From assembly GCA_035529695.1 (NCBI GenBank), contig DATKWD010000060.1, positions 1 to 46,215 on the forward strand: 46,215 nucleotides of DNA. The letters run 5' to 3'. This document shows positions 16,078-24,193 of this stretch, one piece after another. Source of the stretch: DATKWD01 sp035529695 (GTDB taxonomy: Bacteria > Actinomycetota > Acidimicrobiia > Acidimicrobiales > Salinilacustritrichaceae). Made by a program: the position numbers and the translations under genes. Position 1 is the stretch's first letter, and every line of letters begins with the position of its first letter. The notes under the pieces are model-generated. The model saw only the letters and a program-made list of their open reading frames with translations, made no database searches and was not told the origin of the DNA.

Positions 16078-16551
16078 CTAGAAGGGCTCTTCAGCCGGGT
16101 CGAATGGGGCTGAGTCGGGCGAGTTCTCGGCGGGCCGGGGGGGCGTGCTTCCGCCGCCGGCACCACCACCGCCGAAGTCGCCTGCGCCACGCCGCTCGTT
16201 CTTCTCGACGGTGGCGGTCGCCCAACGGATGCTGGGGCCGATCTCGTCGGCCTGGATCTCGACGACCGACCGCTTGTCGCCCTCGGGAGTCTCCCACGAG
16301 CGCTGCTGAAGGCGGCCATTGATGATCACGCGGTCACCCTTGTTGAGCGAGTTGCCGGCGTTCTCGGCCATTTCGCGCCAACAGGTGACGTTGAAGAAAG
16401 AGGTCTCTTCCTTCCATTCGCTGCTGGCACGGTCCATCCAGCGACGGTTGACGGCCACGCCGAAGCTGGCCATCGCGGTGCCGCTGGCGGTGAAGCGCAG
16501 CTCGGGGTCGCGGGTGATGTTCCCGACGACGGTGACGGAGTTGTCTGGCAT
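16078..16551 (-). CDS. ssb: Single-stranded DNA-binding protein
   Basis: Protects single-stranded DNA and recruits repair and replication proteins. The N-terminal OB fold (residues ~5-112) has NITRDPELRFTASGTAMASFGVAVN and the TSFFNVTCWREMAENAGNSLNKGDRVIINGRL block. A Gly-rich linker follows (GGGGAGGGS), then the acidic protein-interaction tip DPAEEPF, a variant of the usual DDDIPF that keeps the terminal Pro-Phe. 157 aa. ATG at 16551 with AGGAG 8 nt upstream. Second gene of the ribosomal-protein operon. Confidence 0.95.
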   Translation of the reverse strand: MPDNSVTVVGNITRDPELRFTASGTAMASFGVAVNRRWMDRASSEWKEETSFFNVTCWREMAENAGNSLNKGDRVIINGRLQQRSWETPEGDKRSVVEIQADEIGPSIRWATATVEKNERRGAGDFGGGGAGGGSTPPRPAENSPDSAPFDPAEEPF

Positions 16552-16565
16552 GGGTCTGTCTCCTC

Positions 16566-16910
16566 TTAACCGGCCACGGCCGGGGCTGCCTCGCCGCCCA
16601 GGAGGCCACGGCGGGCCGCCTCGGAATCAGGAAGGCGGATGATCTTGTGTCGGACGACCTCGTCCGCGAGACGAAGGGCACGGTCGAGCGGATCGAGCGA
16701 CCCGGGCTCACCCAGGATCTCGAACACCATGTAGTGGCCATCGTGCTTGTGATCGATCTCGTAGGCGAAGGCACGGCGGCCCCACACGTCGGTCGTCACG
16801 ATCTCGCCGCACTCGGCGGCCTGGGTTGCGATCTTCTCGACCTCGACCGTGACGACGTTGTCATCGATCGATCCGTCGAGGATCACCATCAATTCATAGG
16901 CTCGTGTCAA
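16566..16910 (-). CDS. rpsF: 30S ribosomal protein S6
   Basis: Small-subunit protein that binds S18 and 16S rRNA. 114 aa, with the family pattern RAYELMVILDGSIDD at the start, WGRRAFAYEIDHKHDGHYMVFEI in the middle and DEVVRHKIIRL before an Ala/Gly-rich tail. The start is a TTG at 16910: the protein begins exactly at the conserved region and GGAGGTGA lies 6-7 nt upstream. First gene of the operon; a perfect 20-bp palindrome lies in the leader. Confidence 0.94.
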   Translation of the reverse strand: MTRAYELMVILDGSIDDNVVTVEVEKIATQAAECGEIVTTDVWGRRAFAYEIDHKHDGHYMVFEILGEPGSLDPLDRALRLADEVVRHKIIRLPDSEAARRGLLGGEAAPAVAG

Positions 16911-16937
16911 CGAGCTTCACCTCCCTGTGGACCCGGC

Positions 16938-16957
16938 ACCGCCGGGGCCCCGGCGGT
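16938..16957 (-). promoter_or_regulatory. Perfect 20-bp GC palindrome in the rpsF leader
   Basis: ACCGCCGGGGCCCCGGCGGT sits 28-47 nt before the rpsF start. As RNA it would form a very stable hairpin just ahead of the ribosome-binding site. S6:S18 autoregulatory leaders occur at this position in other bacteria and contain a CCG element; assignment to that class is a guess. Confidence 0.4.
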
Positions 16958-17056
16958 CGGGGCAGGGTGTCGACTTCGACCGGGTGATGGTAGCTGGGGT
17001 GGCGGGGACGACTCACATCCACCAGTGTGCCCAGGGGGTGAGACACCTACCTTTTT

Positions 17057-17085
17057 CGTTCCCCGGCCACGGAGGCCGCAACTGG
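17057..17085 (+). repeat. GC-rich intergenic repeat near the SCO6745-like remnant
   Basis: CGTTCCCCGGCCAC (17057-17070) and GGCCGCAACTGG (17074-17085) both recur at 34359-34453 in the transporter operon. Here they lie in the 227-bp gap between the rpsF start and the gene remnant, where nothing else is recognised apart from the rpsF leader. Confidence 0.35.
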
Positions 17086-17137
17086 CCGCTCCTCCGCTGC
17101 GCTCCGTCACTCCCATCCCGCAGCTTCGAATGGCAGC

Positions 17138-17401
17138 ACCGAGGAAGAGACGGCGGCCGGGTGGACCCGACTCGAGGCGCGGGGGTTGGCGTCCGATGGC
17201 CAGGTGACCTCAGCCGGCATCGAGCTGCGCCAGCATCTCGAGGACGAGACCGATCGGCTCACGACCCTGCCTTGGGAACTCCTCGGTGAGGCTGCATCGC
17301 TCCGCTTCGCCGAGGACTTCGAGCCGCCGTGCGAACGGCTGCTCGCACGGGTCGATCTCACGGCCGGACCCAACTACCAGCCGGCCTCGCGCCTGCGCTG
17401 A
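17138..17401 (+). pseudogene. C-terminal remnant of a SCO6745-like (winged-helix type) protein
   Basis: The frame reads TEEETAAGWTRLEARGL and then SAGIELRQHLEDETDRLTTLPWELLGE, with a trailing helix. This resembles the last third of the SCO6745 family, where a helix-turn-helix-like domain ends in G-x-x-L-R-x-x-I-E-x-x-T-D-x-L-A. No N-terminal part is present upstream and the only available start, TTG at 17186, lies inside the domain. It is best read as a gene fragment left by deletion; a short functional protein cannot be excluded. Confidence 0.5.
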
Positions 17402-17445
17402 GGATGCGGTCGGCCCATATCCTGTGTGGGTCCACGAGCCGAGCC

Positions 17446-17452
17446 GGAGGTG
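17446..17452 (+). promoter_or_regulatory. Ribosome-binding site deciding the thymidine kinase start
   Basis: GGAGGTG lies 8 nt before the GTG at 17461 and 14 nt before the first ATG (17467), which favours the GTG. Confidence 0.5.
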
Positions 17453-17460
17453 CGAATACG

Positions 17461-18099
17461 GTGGCGATGATGCCGGTGTTGCGATTCTCCTTCGGGACGA
17501 TGGGGTCGGGCAAGAGCACCCTTGCGCTCCAGATCCACCACAACCTCGCCTCACGTGGACTGCGTGGCCTGCTGTGCACGCAGCTCGACCGAGATGGCGC
17601 GGTCGTGAGCTCACGCCTCGGCGTATCCTCACCCGCCGTCGAGGTCGGCCCCAGACTCGACCTCTTCGACGTCGCGGCTGCCTACGCCGATCACCATGGC
17701 GGAATCGACTTCCTCGTCTGCGACGAGGCCCAGTTCTACACCGCGCTCCAGATCGAACAACTCGCCCGCGTGGTCGACGAACTCGGGGCCACCGTGCACA
17801 CGTTCGGACTGCTCACCGACTTCCGTGGCCGGCTGTTCGAAGGCTCGGCCCGGCTCATGGAACTCGCCGACGAGCGACAGGAGCTCCAGGTCGAGGCGCG
17901 CTGCTGGTGCGGCGCTCGCGCCACCCAGAACGCACGCGTGGTCAACGGACAACAGGTCTACGACGGCGACGTGGTCGTCGTGGGCGACACCAGCTCGGAC
18001 ACCGAGGTCAGCTACGAACTTCTGTGCCGCCGCCACTGGTTGGCCGGCGAGACCGGCCGGCTCAACGCCGACGACCTCGACCTCACGCTGACCGACTGA
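17461..18099 (+). CDS. tdk: Thymidine kinase (type II)
   Basis: Salvage enzyme that phosphorylates thymidine to dTMP in the cytoplasm. 212 aa, normal for the family. The P-loop FGTMGSGKST lies at residues ~10-20 and the Walker B/catalytic DEAQF near 85; the lasso-domain zinc ligands are probably CWC and the CRRH near the C-terminus. GFLTDFRGRLFEGS-like helix (here GLLTDFRGRLFEGSARLMELAD) matches the family's nucleoside-binding region. The GTG start at 17461 is supported by GGAGGTG 8 nt upstream. Convergent with the DUF192 lipoprotein gene. Confidence 0.92.
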   Translation: MAMMPVLRFSFGTMGSGKSTLALQIHHNLASRGLRGLLCTQLDRDGAVVSSRLGVSSPAVEVGPRLDLFDVAAAYADHHGGIDFLVCDEAQFYTALQIEQLARVVDELGATVHTFGLLTDFRGRLFEGSARLMELADERQELQVEARCWCGARATQNARVVNGQQVYDGDVVVVGDTSSDTEVSYELLCRRHWLAGETGRLNADDLDLTLTD

Positions 18100-18102
18100 G
18101 CT

Positions 18103-18600
18103 TCAGGTCGGGCAGTCCTCGACCAGACTGAACGTGGCGCCCTCGACGGCTCCGACAGCGGCGAGGTCGCCTTGGGGGACCTCGAGTGCGAAGCGATACG
18201 GGCCGTCCGCCGAATACGCCTCGCAATCCCCACCGTCGAGGCACGGTTCCATGTCCGCGGTCGACACCAGCGACCCGTCACCCGCCACCCACGCGATCGA
18301 CAACGGCAGCGGAGTGGAGCGCATGGTGAACCGTGATGTCACGTCTTCGTCGAACACGAACACCATGCCGGCGTAGCCCTGGAGATCGGTGACGTTCATG
18401 AGGCCCTGCGCACGCACCTCCGCCGTGTCCGCGACCAGCACGCACGAGCAGGTCACGGTCCCGTCCACCGCCGTGAACTCGACGCCGCCTCGGCCGAACG
18501 GAGCGATCTCGGCGGGGGTGGTCGGCGTGCCCTGGTCAGCCGGCGCGTCCGACCCGCAGGCGGCGATCACCAGCGCCATCGCCGCCCACCAGCGGATCAC
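18103..18600 (-). CDS. DUF192 family lipoprotein
   Basis: A 165-aa exported lipoprotein: short hydrophobic signal (WWAAMALVIAACG) with a lipobox cysteine at about residue 16, then a DUF192 domain. The family signature is clear: VLVADTAEVRAQGLMNVTDLQGYAGMVFVFDED and SRFTMRSTPLPLSIAWVAGDGSLVSTADMEPC. Function of the family is unknown; extra cysteines (CLDGGDCEAYS) could form a disulfide outside the cell. The GTG start overlaps the stop of the upstream small gene (GTGA), so the two are translationally coupled. Confidence 0.85.
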   Translation of the reverse strand: MIRWWAAMALVIAACGSDAPADQGTPTTPAEIAPFGRGGVEFTAVDGTVTCSCVLVADTAEVRAQGLMNVTDLQGYAGMVFVFDEDVTSRFTMRSTPLPLSIAWVAGDGSLVSTADMEPCLDGGDCEAYSADGPYRFALEVPQGDLAAVGAVEGATFSLVEDCPT

Positions 18601-18812
18601 GGTCCATCCGGCGAGGAGACCTGCGTGGTGCGTTCGCTCGGGAGGAAAGGATCGGGCGGCCGATCGGCCCCGCTCACCACCAATGCCAGGACGCCTGCCA
18701 GCAGCACGGTCCAAGCCACCCGGCGAACCCACTCGATGCTGTGTTCGTCATCGATGTTCGGCACCCAGTCGGCCACCCACCTCGGCGCCGAGAGCAACCA
18801 GTCCGACTTCAC
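18597..18812 (-). CDS. Small membrane protein coupled to the DUF192 lipoprotein
   Basis: A 71-aa protein with a Trp-rich N-terminus (VKSDWLLSAPRWVADWVP), one transmembrane helix (VAWTVLLAGVLALVVSGA) and a short polar tail. GTG start at 18812. Its TGA overlaps the next gene's GTG by 4 nt, which supports it as a real gene. It starts 46 nt after the panB stop, so it may share the panB transcript. No family recognised. Confidence 0.6.
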   Translation of the reverse strand: MKSDWLLSAPRWVADWVPNIDDEHSIEWVRRVAWTVLLAGVLALVVSGADRPPDPFLPSERTTQVSSPDGP

Positions 18813-18858
18813 CCACTCAGCCTGCCACGACCGTCGGCGATCGCGGGAACGAAGTCGC

Positions 18859-19737
18859 CTACGCGTAGAGGTGCAGGGTCTCGGCCACGTCGAGGTCGAG
18901 GTGGTAGCTCTCGTCGTCGTTCGGGAAGGTGCCACCCCGGACGTCGGCTGCGAACGCCTCCAGCGCCTCGACGGCCACCGACCTCACCTCGGCGTACCGG
19001 CGCACGAACTTGGGTGCCACCCGGTCCTCGATTCCCAGCACGTCGTGGAACACCAGCACCTGACCGTCGCAGTCGCCTCCTGCGCCGATACCGATCGTCG
19101 GCACGTCGACCGATGCCGTGACCATCTGGGCGACCCGGTCGGGCACACCTTCGAGCACGATGGCGAAGCAGCCGGCGGCCTGGAGCGCCTTGGCATCGGC
19201 GACCAGTTCGAGGGCGGCGCCGTGCTCCTTGCCCTGCACCCGGAATCCGCCCATGGCATGCATCGACTGAGGCGTGAGTCCGAGATGGCCCATCACCGGG
19301 ATCTCGGCGTCGACGATGGCCTCGATCACCGGAAGGCGTTTGCGCCCGCCTTCGAGCTTGACCGACTGCGCCCCGGCACGGATCAGTGTGGCGGCATTGC
19401 GGACCGCATCGTCGGTGGACGTGTGATAGCTCATCCACGGGAGGTCGCCCACGACGAAGGGTCTCCCCACCTCCGGGTCCAGACTCGCCAACCCACGACT
19501 CACGGCGGCGGTGTGATGGGCGATGTCGTCGGTCGTCACCTGGAGCGTGTCGTCGTATCCGAGCACGACCATCGCGAGCGAGTCGCCGACCAGGATCAGA
19601 TCGACGCCGGCCTCGGCGACCATGCGGGCTCCGGGCGCGTCGTAGGCGGTGACCATCACGAGCGGATCGTGACCGTCTCGGACCTTGCGGCCCCGGAGAG
19701 CGGGCGCGGTGAGCGACTTGGGTCGGGTGGTGGGCAT
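18859..19737 (-). CDS. panB: 3-methyl-2-oxobutanoate hydroxymethyltransferase
   Basis: First step of pantothenate and CoA synthesis: adds a hydroxymethyl group from methylene-tetrahydrofolate to ketoisovalerate. 292 aa, slightly longer than typical. Conserved blocks: MVTAYDAPGARMVAEAGVDLILVGDSLAMVVLGYDDTLQVT (metal and substrate site, with D of GDS), VGDLPWMSY, GAQSVKLEGG (K and E of the active site), PVMGHLGLTPQS, and IGIGAGGDCDGQVLVFHDVLG. The ATG at 19737 has GGAGG 6 nt upstream. Divergent from a small zinc-ribbon gene, 69 bp apart. No panC or panD nearby. Confidence 0.94.
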   Translation of the reverse strand: MPTTRPKSLTAPALRGRKVRDGHDPLVMVTAYDAPGARMVAEAGVDLILVGDSLAMVVLGYDDTLQVTTDDIAHHTAAVSRGLASLDPEVGRPFVVGDLPWMSYHTSTDDAVRNAATLIRAGAQSVKLEGGRKRLPVIEAIVDAEIPVMGHLGLTPQSMHAMGGFRVQGKEHGAALELVADAKALQAAGCFAIVLEGVPDRVAQMVTASVDVPTIGIGAGGDCDGQVLVFHDVLGIEDRVAPKFVRRYAEVRSVAVEALEAFAADVRGGTFPNDDESYHLDLDVAETLHLYA

Positions 19738-19793
19738 GGATGCCTCCTCGATTTCCGTCCAGGGCCCTTCGGCTCCCGGCGGCGGACGCATTG

Positions 19794-19799
19794 TAACCT
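19794..19799 (+). promoter_or_regulatory. Leaderless -10-like box of the small zinc-ribbon gene
   Basis: TAACCT, 7 nt before the ATG at 19807. Confidence 0.4.
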
Positions 19800-19806
19800 C
19801 CCCGCG

Positions 19807-19986
19807 ATGGGTGCCACCACCTGCGATGCCTGCGGTGCGACCGACGCCGATCTCGTCGAAGTCCACCGGCTCTACATCACTCCCGAGGCGTGGGACACCG
19901 AGGCCAAGACCGTGCGGGTCGAGACGACCGAGCAGTGGTGCTTTCCGTGCCGCACCCACTACCCACACGAGACCGCGGCAGACTGA
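19807..19986 (+). CDS. Small zinc-ribbon protein
   Basis: A 59-aa protein with CDACG at residues 6-10 and CFPC at 45-48, the two knuckles of a zinc ribbon, joined by a short beta-strand-rich linker (LVEVHRLYITPEAW, KTVRVETTEQW). It could bind nucleic acid or a protein partner; no specific family is recognised. It starts 7 nt after a TAACCT box and is followed within 4 nt by the next gene, so the two are probably one transcript. Confidence 0.75.
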   Translation: MGATTCDACGATDADLVEVHRLYITPEAWDTEAKTVRVETTEQWCFPCRTHYPHETAAD

Positions 19987-19990
19987 GCCC

Positions 19991-20629
19991 GTGCCACGTG
20001 GGTTGAGCCAGCTGCTCGACATCGACCATTTCGTCGCGATGCTCGAGGACCGCTTCGGACCCCGATTCGGTGGCGACTGGCCGCTCAGCGTCGAGGGACG
20101 GACCGAGATGGCCGTTGGCATCGTCGATCTCGGACCGCTCGACCTCGACTGGATCGATGAGCAGACCCCGCCGCGAGCACGGGCCCTCGTGCACCCTCGG
20201 ACGGTCCGTTTCGCACTCGACGAGCTCCATCGCTACGACGACGCCGTGTTCTCGGCGCTCGCCTCCCTCGAAGCCGACCAGTCCGTGGCGCCTGGCTGGA
20301 CCTGCGCGGTCGACGTTCCCGAGAACCGCGTGGTCGTCGTGCTCGCCGAGCCGGCGCCCGAACTCGCTGAGCGGCTGAACGATCTCCTTCCCGCTGCCGC
20401 TCTGGCGGTCATGACCTCGGCGGAGGCAGGCAGTCGCATCCGGTCGCTGGTTGCCCCCAAGCGGCACGAGCGGTCGGTCGGCGCGCGGGCCCTCGGGGCG
20501 GCCATGACGGTGGTCGGCGAGATCGTCCACGGCCGCAACGTCGACGACCAGACCGAGGTCGTCGCCGAGGCACCCGACGGCGAACCACCGCTCGACCTCG
20601 ACTTCGGCGACCTCGATCCTCTCGACTGA
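19991..20629 (+). CDS. Hypothetical protein
   Basis: A 212-aa soluble, acidic protein without recognised domains. The N-terminal half alternates acidic segments and short helices (SQLLDIDHFVAMLEDRFG ... LGPLDLDWIDEQTPPRARALVHPRTVRF). The C-terminal end (LDLDFGDLDPLD) is very acidic. GTG start at 19991, 4 nt after the zinc-ribbon stop. Codon bias fits the chromosome. The long antisense frame on the other strand is judged a shadow because it crosses two starts and has no domain. Confidence 0.65.
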   Translation: MPRGLSQLLDIDHFVAMLEDRFGPRFGGDWPLSVEGRTEMAVGIVDLGPLDLDWIDEQTPPRARALVHPRTVRFALDELHRYDDAVFSALASLEADQSVAPGWTCAVDVPENRVVVVLAEPAPELAERLNDLLPAAALAVMTSAEAGSRIRSLVAPKRHERSVGARALGAAMTVVGEIVHGRNVDDQTEVVAEAPDGEPPLDLDFGDLDPLD

Positions 20630-20646
20630 ACGTCCGCCTCTCGTCG

Positions 20647-22944
20647 CTACGGCGGCGGTTTGGCAGTGGTACTCGTCGACGTGGTCGAGGTGCTCGTACT
20701 GCTCGTCGACGTGGTCGTCGTGCTCGGCCTCGAGCTGCTCGTCGTGCTCGGCGCTCTGGTCGTCGACGTGGTCGACTTCGGTCTGCACGGGTCGTCGGGG
20801 TCGGCCGAGCCGTCCTCGAGGGTGGCCGGCGACGAGTCGGCACACGGATCCGTCGTCGGTTCGGGCGGCGCACAGGGATCGGAGTAGTCGATCGAGCCGT
20901 CCTCGTTGCGCGGCGTCGCCACGTCGGCACACGGGTCGGTCGTCGTCGTCGACAGGTCGGAGTTCAGGATCGCTCCCACGAACGGCGGTGGTGGCTCGAA
21001 CGAACCGGTGTCGATGCCCTCGAGCGCATTCGACATGAACGACTTCCAGATCGACGCGGGGAACGAACCGCCCGTCACCGACCGTCCGCGGACCGATTTC
21101 ATGAACCTGGGTTCCGCGCCCGGTTCGCCCGGGTATCCCATCCAGACCGCTGCGGTGAGCCGCGGCGTGTAGCCGACGAACCAGGCGTCACGGTTGTCCT
21201 GCGTGGTCCCGGTCTTGCCCGCCATCGGCCGGCCGATGTCGGCGCCGGTCCCGGTCCCGTTCAGGACGACCTGGCGGAGAATCCAGTTCAAGGTGTCGGC
21301 CTGGTCGGTCGTGAGGACCTCTTCTTCGGCCGGAATGACGTTCTGGAGCACCGTGACCGACCCGTCGTCCTCGATCTTCTCGACACGAAGAATCGGCGTC
21401 GGCTCCTTGGCCACGCCCCGGTTCGCGAAGGTGCTGTAGGCCGCCGCCATGTCGAGGACCGACACCTCACCGGCCCCGAGGACCAGCGAGTTGACCTCGG
21501 GGAGATCGGCCGAGATCCCGAGTCGATGGGCCAGATCGACGACGCTCTCGGGGCCGACTTCGAGCATCAGCTGGGCATAGGCCGTGTTGGACGAGACCCG
21601 GGTTGCGTCCACGAGATCGAGCACGCCCTGGCTGCTCTCCGCGTAGTTGCGCACCTTCCAGTCCTCGCCGGCGTTGGCGTTCGGCAGGGTGATCGACGCC
21701 GGCGAGTCGAACTTGGACTCGGGCGAGATTCCCTTGCGGAGCGCGTCGGCGAGCACGAGCGGCTTGAACGACGATCCGGGTTGGCGACCCGACCCTCCGC
21801 CGTCGGCACCGAGGGCCAGGTTCACTTCGGAGTTCGCGAAGTCGGTCCCGCCCACCATCGCCTTGATGTAGCCGTTGTTGTCGACCGCCACGATCGACCC
21901 TGAGGGGTCGTCGGGCTCGTTCAAGGTCTCGGTGACGGCCCGATGCGCGTCCTCCTGCATCCCGAGATCGATGGTCGTGTAGACCCGAAGGCCCCCGCCG
22001 TACACCACGTCCTCGCCGTACTCGGCGATCAGCTGCTGGCGGACGTACTCGACGAAGTACTCCGAGCCGAACTCCGAACCGGTGACCCGGCCGAGCCCTT
22101 CTCGGGGCGTCCGCTCGACCACGGTCAAGGGGTTCCACTCGAGGGCGTCAGCCTCGTCGAACGCCGCCTGGTCGATGTAGCCCTCGTCGAGCATCGCGAC
22201 CAGCACCGTGTGTCGTCGGAACGTGGCGGTCGCGGGGTCGCGGGTGGCATCGGCAGACTCCGGTGCCCTGATCAGGCCCGCCAGATAGGCGGCTTGGTAG
22301 AGCAGCAGGTCCGAGGCGTCGGTGCCGAAGTACGCGCGTGATGCCGCCTGCACCCCGTACGCCCCGCGACCGAAGTAGATCGTGTTGAGGTAGCGCTCGA
22401 GGATCTCGTCCTTTTCGAGCTCCCGCTCGAGCTTGACCGCGAGCACGGCCTCCTTGATCTTGCGGGTGATGGTCCGCTCTGAGGTCAGATACACGTTCTT
22501 GACGTACTGCTGGGTGATCGTCGAGCCACCCTGCTGCGACTCGCTTCCACGGAAGTCCGACAACGCCGCTCGCGTGATGCCGATCGGGTCGACGCCCTGA
22601 TGGCTGAAGAAGTCGCGGTCCTCGGCGGCGACCACGGCCTCGATCAGCCGCGGCGAGACCTGGTCGAGCGTGACGTTGATCCGGTCCTCCTCAGCCGAGA
22701 GACTCGCCATGGCATTGGTCTCGTCGCACCCGGCCGAGACGTCGGCTGCGCACACGAACGTCGTCTGGCGAAGTGGCGTCTCGGGCGGCAACGCGACCTG
22801 GCTCAGGACGAACCCGGCCCCGGCGAAGCCCGCCACCACGAGCAGTCCGGCCAGGAACAACGATCGACGGAACCGCCAGAAGACGCTGCGCTGCGTCTTC
22901 TTGCGGCGGGCGCGAGGCTCGGTCTTGGCGCGCGAGGAGGTCAT
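20647..22944 (-). CDS. Class A penicillin-binding protein (transglycosylase/transpeptidase)
   Basis: Bifunctional peptidoglycan synthase of 765 aa. Basic N-terminal tail and one transmembrane helix (residues ~27-48), GT51 transglycosylase with the catalytic EDRDFFSHQG at 108-117 and GGSTITQQYVKN, then a transpeptidase domain with SxxK (SSFK), SxN (SSN in RVSSNTAY) and KTGT in that order. The extracellular C-terminus has the cysteine-spaced repeats TTDPCAD / SDPCAPPEP / TTDPCAD / DDPCRP and then a ~40-residue Ser/Thr tail ending in AKPPP, a probable O-glycosylated or disordered wall-spanning tether. The ATG at 22944 gives the normal cytoplasmic tail. Confidence 0.93.
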   Translation of the reverse strand: MTSSRAKTEPRARRKKTQRSVFWRFRRSLFLAGLLVVAGFAGAGFVLSQVALPPETPLRQTTFVCAADVSAGCDETNAMASLSAEEDRINVTLDQVSPRLIEAVVAAEDRDFFSHQGVDPIGITRAALSDFRGSESQQGGSTITQQYVKNVYLTSERTITRKIKEAVLAVKLERELEKDEILERYLNTIYFGRGAYGVQAASRAYFGTDASDLLLYQAAYLAGLIRAPESADATRDPATATFRRHTVLVAMLDEGYIDQAAFDEADALEWNPLTVVERTPREGLGRVTGSEFGSEYFVEYVRQQLIAEYGEDVVYGGGLRVYTTIDLGMQEDAHRAVTETLNEPDDPSGSIVAVDNNGYIKAMVGGTDFANSEVNLALGADGGGSGRQPGSSFKPLVLADALRKGISPESKFDSPASITLPNANAGEDWKVRNYAESSQGVLDLVDATRVSSNTAYAQLMLEVGPESVVDLAHRLGISADLPEVNSLVLGAGEVSVLDMAAAYSTFANRGVAKEPTPILRVEKIEDDGSVTVLQNVIPAEEEVLTTDQADTLNWILRQVVLNGTGTGADIGRPMAGKTGTTQDNRDAWFVGYTPRLTAAVWMGYPGEPGAEPRFMKSVRGRSVTGGSFPASIWKSFMSNALEGIDTGSFEPPPPFVGAILNSDLSTTTTDPCADVATPRNEDGSIDYSDPCAPPEPTTDPCADSSPATLEDGSADPDDPCRPKSTTSTTRAPSTTSSSRPSTTTTSTSSTSTSTTSTSTTAKPPP

Positions 22945-23034
22945 GGTCGAAGGGGTCCGGGACCGGCGAAGACGTCGCCGGGCACGACCGACGAAGGCTA
23001 TCGGTCCGCCGACGCAGATTGTCGTCGCGGTGGC

Positions 23035-23442
23035 TCAGTGACCGAGTGGGAAGGTCCGGGCCAGGTGATTCCAGGAGCACGAAGGGCACACCTCGACGAC
23101 GTAGCCGCTGAACTGCCCTCGACGAGCTGCGATCGCCTGGAGCTCACGACGCGAGGTGATGCACCGACCGTGTTTGGGGAGCCGTGGACCGAACACGTAG
23201 GTCACGAGCACGATGTGGTGGTCCTCGCAGATCGGGCACCTCATCTTGGTGGGCGCACTGACCTCACGTGCGGCCCGCATCAGCTCTGGATGCGCATCGC
23301 AGACCTCGTGTCGGGCCAGTCGGCCCTTGCGGTACTCGTTGATCAGTGACTGCCGGGCGAGGCGGAAGTCGACGGTCCCGCCGAGCCCGTCAGCGGCGAC
23401 GGAGCCGTTGATCGTCTCGGGTCGGAAGCTCACCGACTCCAC
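23035..23442 (-). CDS. DUF5318 family protein
   Basis: A 135-aa actinobacterial protein with two zinc knuckles, CPIC near residue 69 and CPSC near 119, and the conserved pattern VDFRLARQSLINEYRKGRLARHEVCDAHPELMRAA at the start and YVVEVCPSCSWNHL near the end. It matches the DUF5318 pattern as I remember it; the family's function is unknown, and in many actinobacteria it lies beside a class A PBP gene, as here. Start GTG at 23442. 90 nt separate its stop from the PBP start downstream. Confidence 0.85.
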   Translation of the reverse strand: MESVSFRPETINGSVAADGLGGTVDFRLARQSLINEYRKGRLARHEVCDAHPELMRAAREVSAPTKMRCPICEDHHIVLVTYVFGPRLPKHGRCITSRRELQAIAARRGQFSGYVVEVCPSCSWNHLARTFPLGH

Positions 23443-23451
23443 GGTAAGCGC

Positions 23452-24126
23452 TCACGACCCCGCGACGTCGACAACCAGTGCCCGGTGGTCGGAGATCCGG
23501 GTCGAGATCACCTCGACATCTCGCGCCACGAGGCCGCCGAGGACCGCGTAGTCGATCTGCACCTTCGGCTCGAGGTTCGGGAACGTCGGGGCCGAGAGGA
23601 CGAGGTCGTAGCCCTCGGCGGTGGTGGTCGGCAGGACCTCGTCGGGGTGCAGATTGAAGTCACCGAGGACGATCCGCGGGCGGGGCGTGCCGGCCATGGC
23701 GTCGAAGGTCTGCATGAGCTGGTGACGAGCCAGGGCGTTGTCGACACCGAGGTGCGTGACCCCGACTGCGTAGGCCGCTCCGTCGATTGTTGCGGTCGCG
23801 GTCACGATGCAGCGGGGTTCGGTGCGGAATCGACGCTCGAGCGCCAGAACCCGCACGTCGGCGAGATCGCCTCGAACCAGCAGGGCGTTCCCGTAGTCAC
23901 CGCCGTCGAGCTTTCGAGCGGCGCCGAACGTGTAGGTCATGCCCAGCGCCTCGGCGACCTCGGCCACCTGATCGGCACGACCGGTGCGTGAGACACCACG
24001 ATCGACCTCTTGCAGGGCGAGGAGATCGGCATCGAGGCCCTGACACGCCTCGACGAGTTCGGCGGGGGTCCCGACGCCGCCGTCCGCTGCCGCCCCGTGC
24101 TGGATGTTGAACGTCGCAATTCGCAC
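23452..24126 (-). CDS. Endonuclease/exonuclease/phosphatase family protein
   Basis: A 224-aa EEP-fold hydrolase. Motifs in order: ATFNIQHG at the N-terminus (metal-coordinating Asn), LLALQEVDRGVSRTG (catalytic Glu, as in E of QE-VD), VGVTHLGV (His), RIVLGDFNLHPDE (Asp and Asn), IDYAVL, and SDHRALVVDVA (Asp-His pair at the C-terminus). The family covers DNases, sphingomyelinases and inositol phosphatases; without a signal peptide this member is cytoplasmic, so a nucleotide or DNA substrate is more likely (inference). GTG start at 24126, 7 nt after an AGACT-type box on the minus strand. Confidence 0.85.
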   Translation of the reverse strand: MRIATFNIQHGAAADGGVGTPAELVEACQGLDADLLALQEVDRGVSRTGRADQVAEVAEALGMTYTFGAARKLDGGDYGNALLVRGDLADVRVLALERRFRTEPRCIVTATATIDGAAYAVGVTHLGVDNALARHQLMQTFDAMAGTPRPRIVLGDFNLHPDEVLPTTTAEGYDLVLSAPTFPNLEPKVQIDYAVLGGLVARDVEVISTRISDHRALVVDVAGS

Positions 24127-24193
24127 GGGGTGCAGTCTGGCACCTCACCCGTGATTGCCGGAAAGACAGCCCCGAGTCGGTCAAGATGAGGAC

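Noticed and set aside
20660..20887. Hydrophobic Val/Leu-rich plus-strand ORF opposite the PBP tail
   Set aside because: Reverse reading of the Ser/Thr repeat codons; not a real membrane protein.
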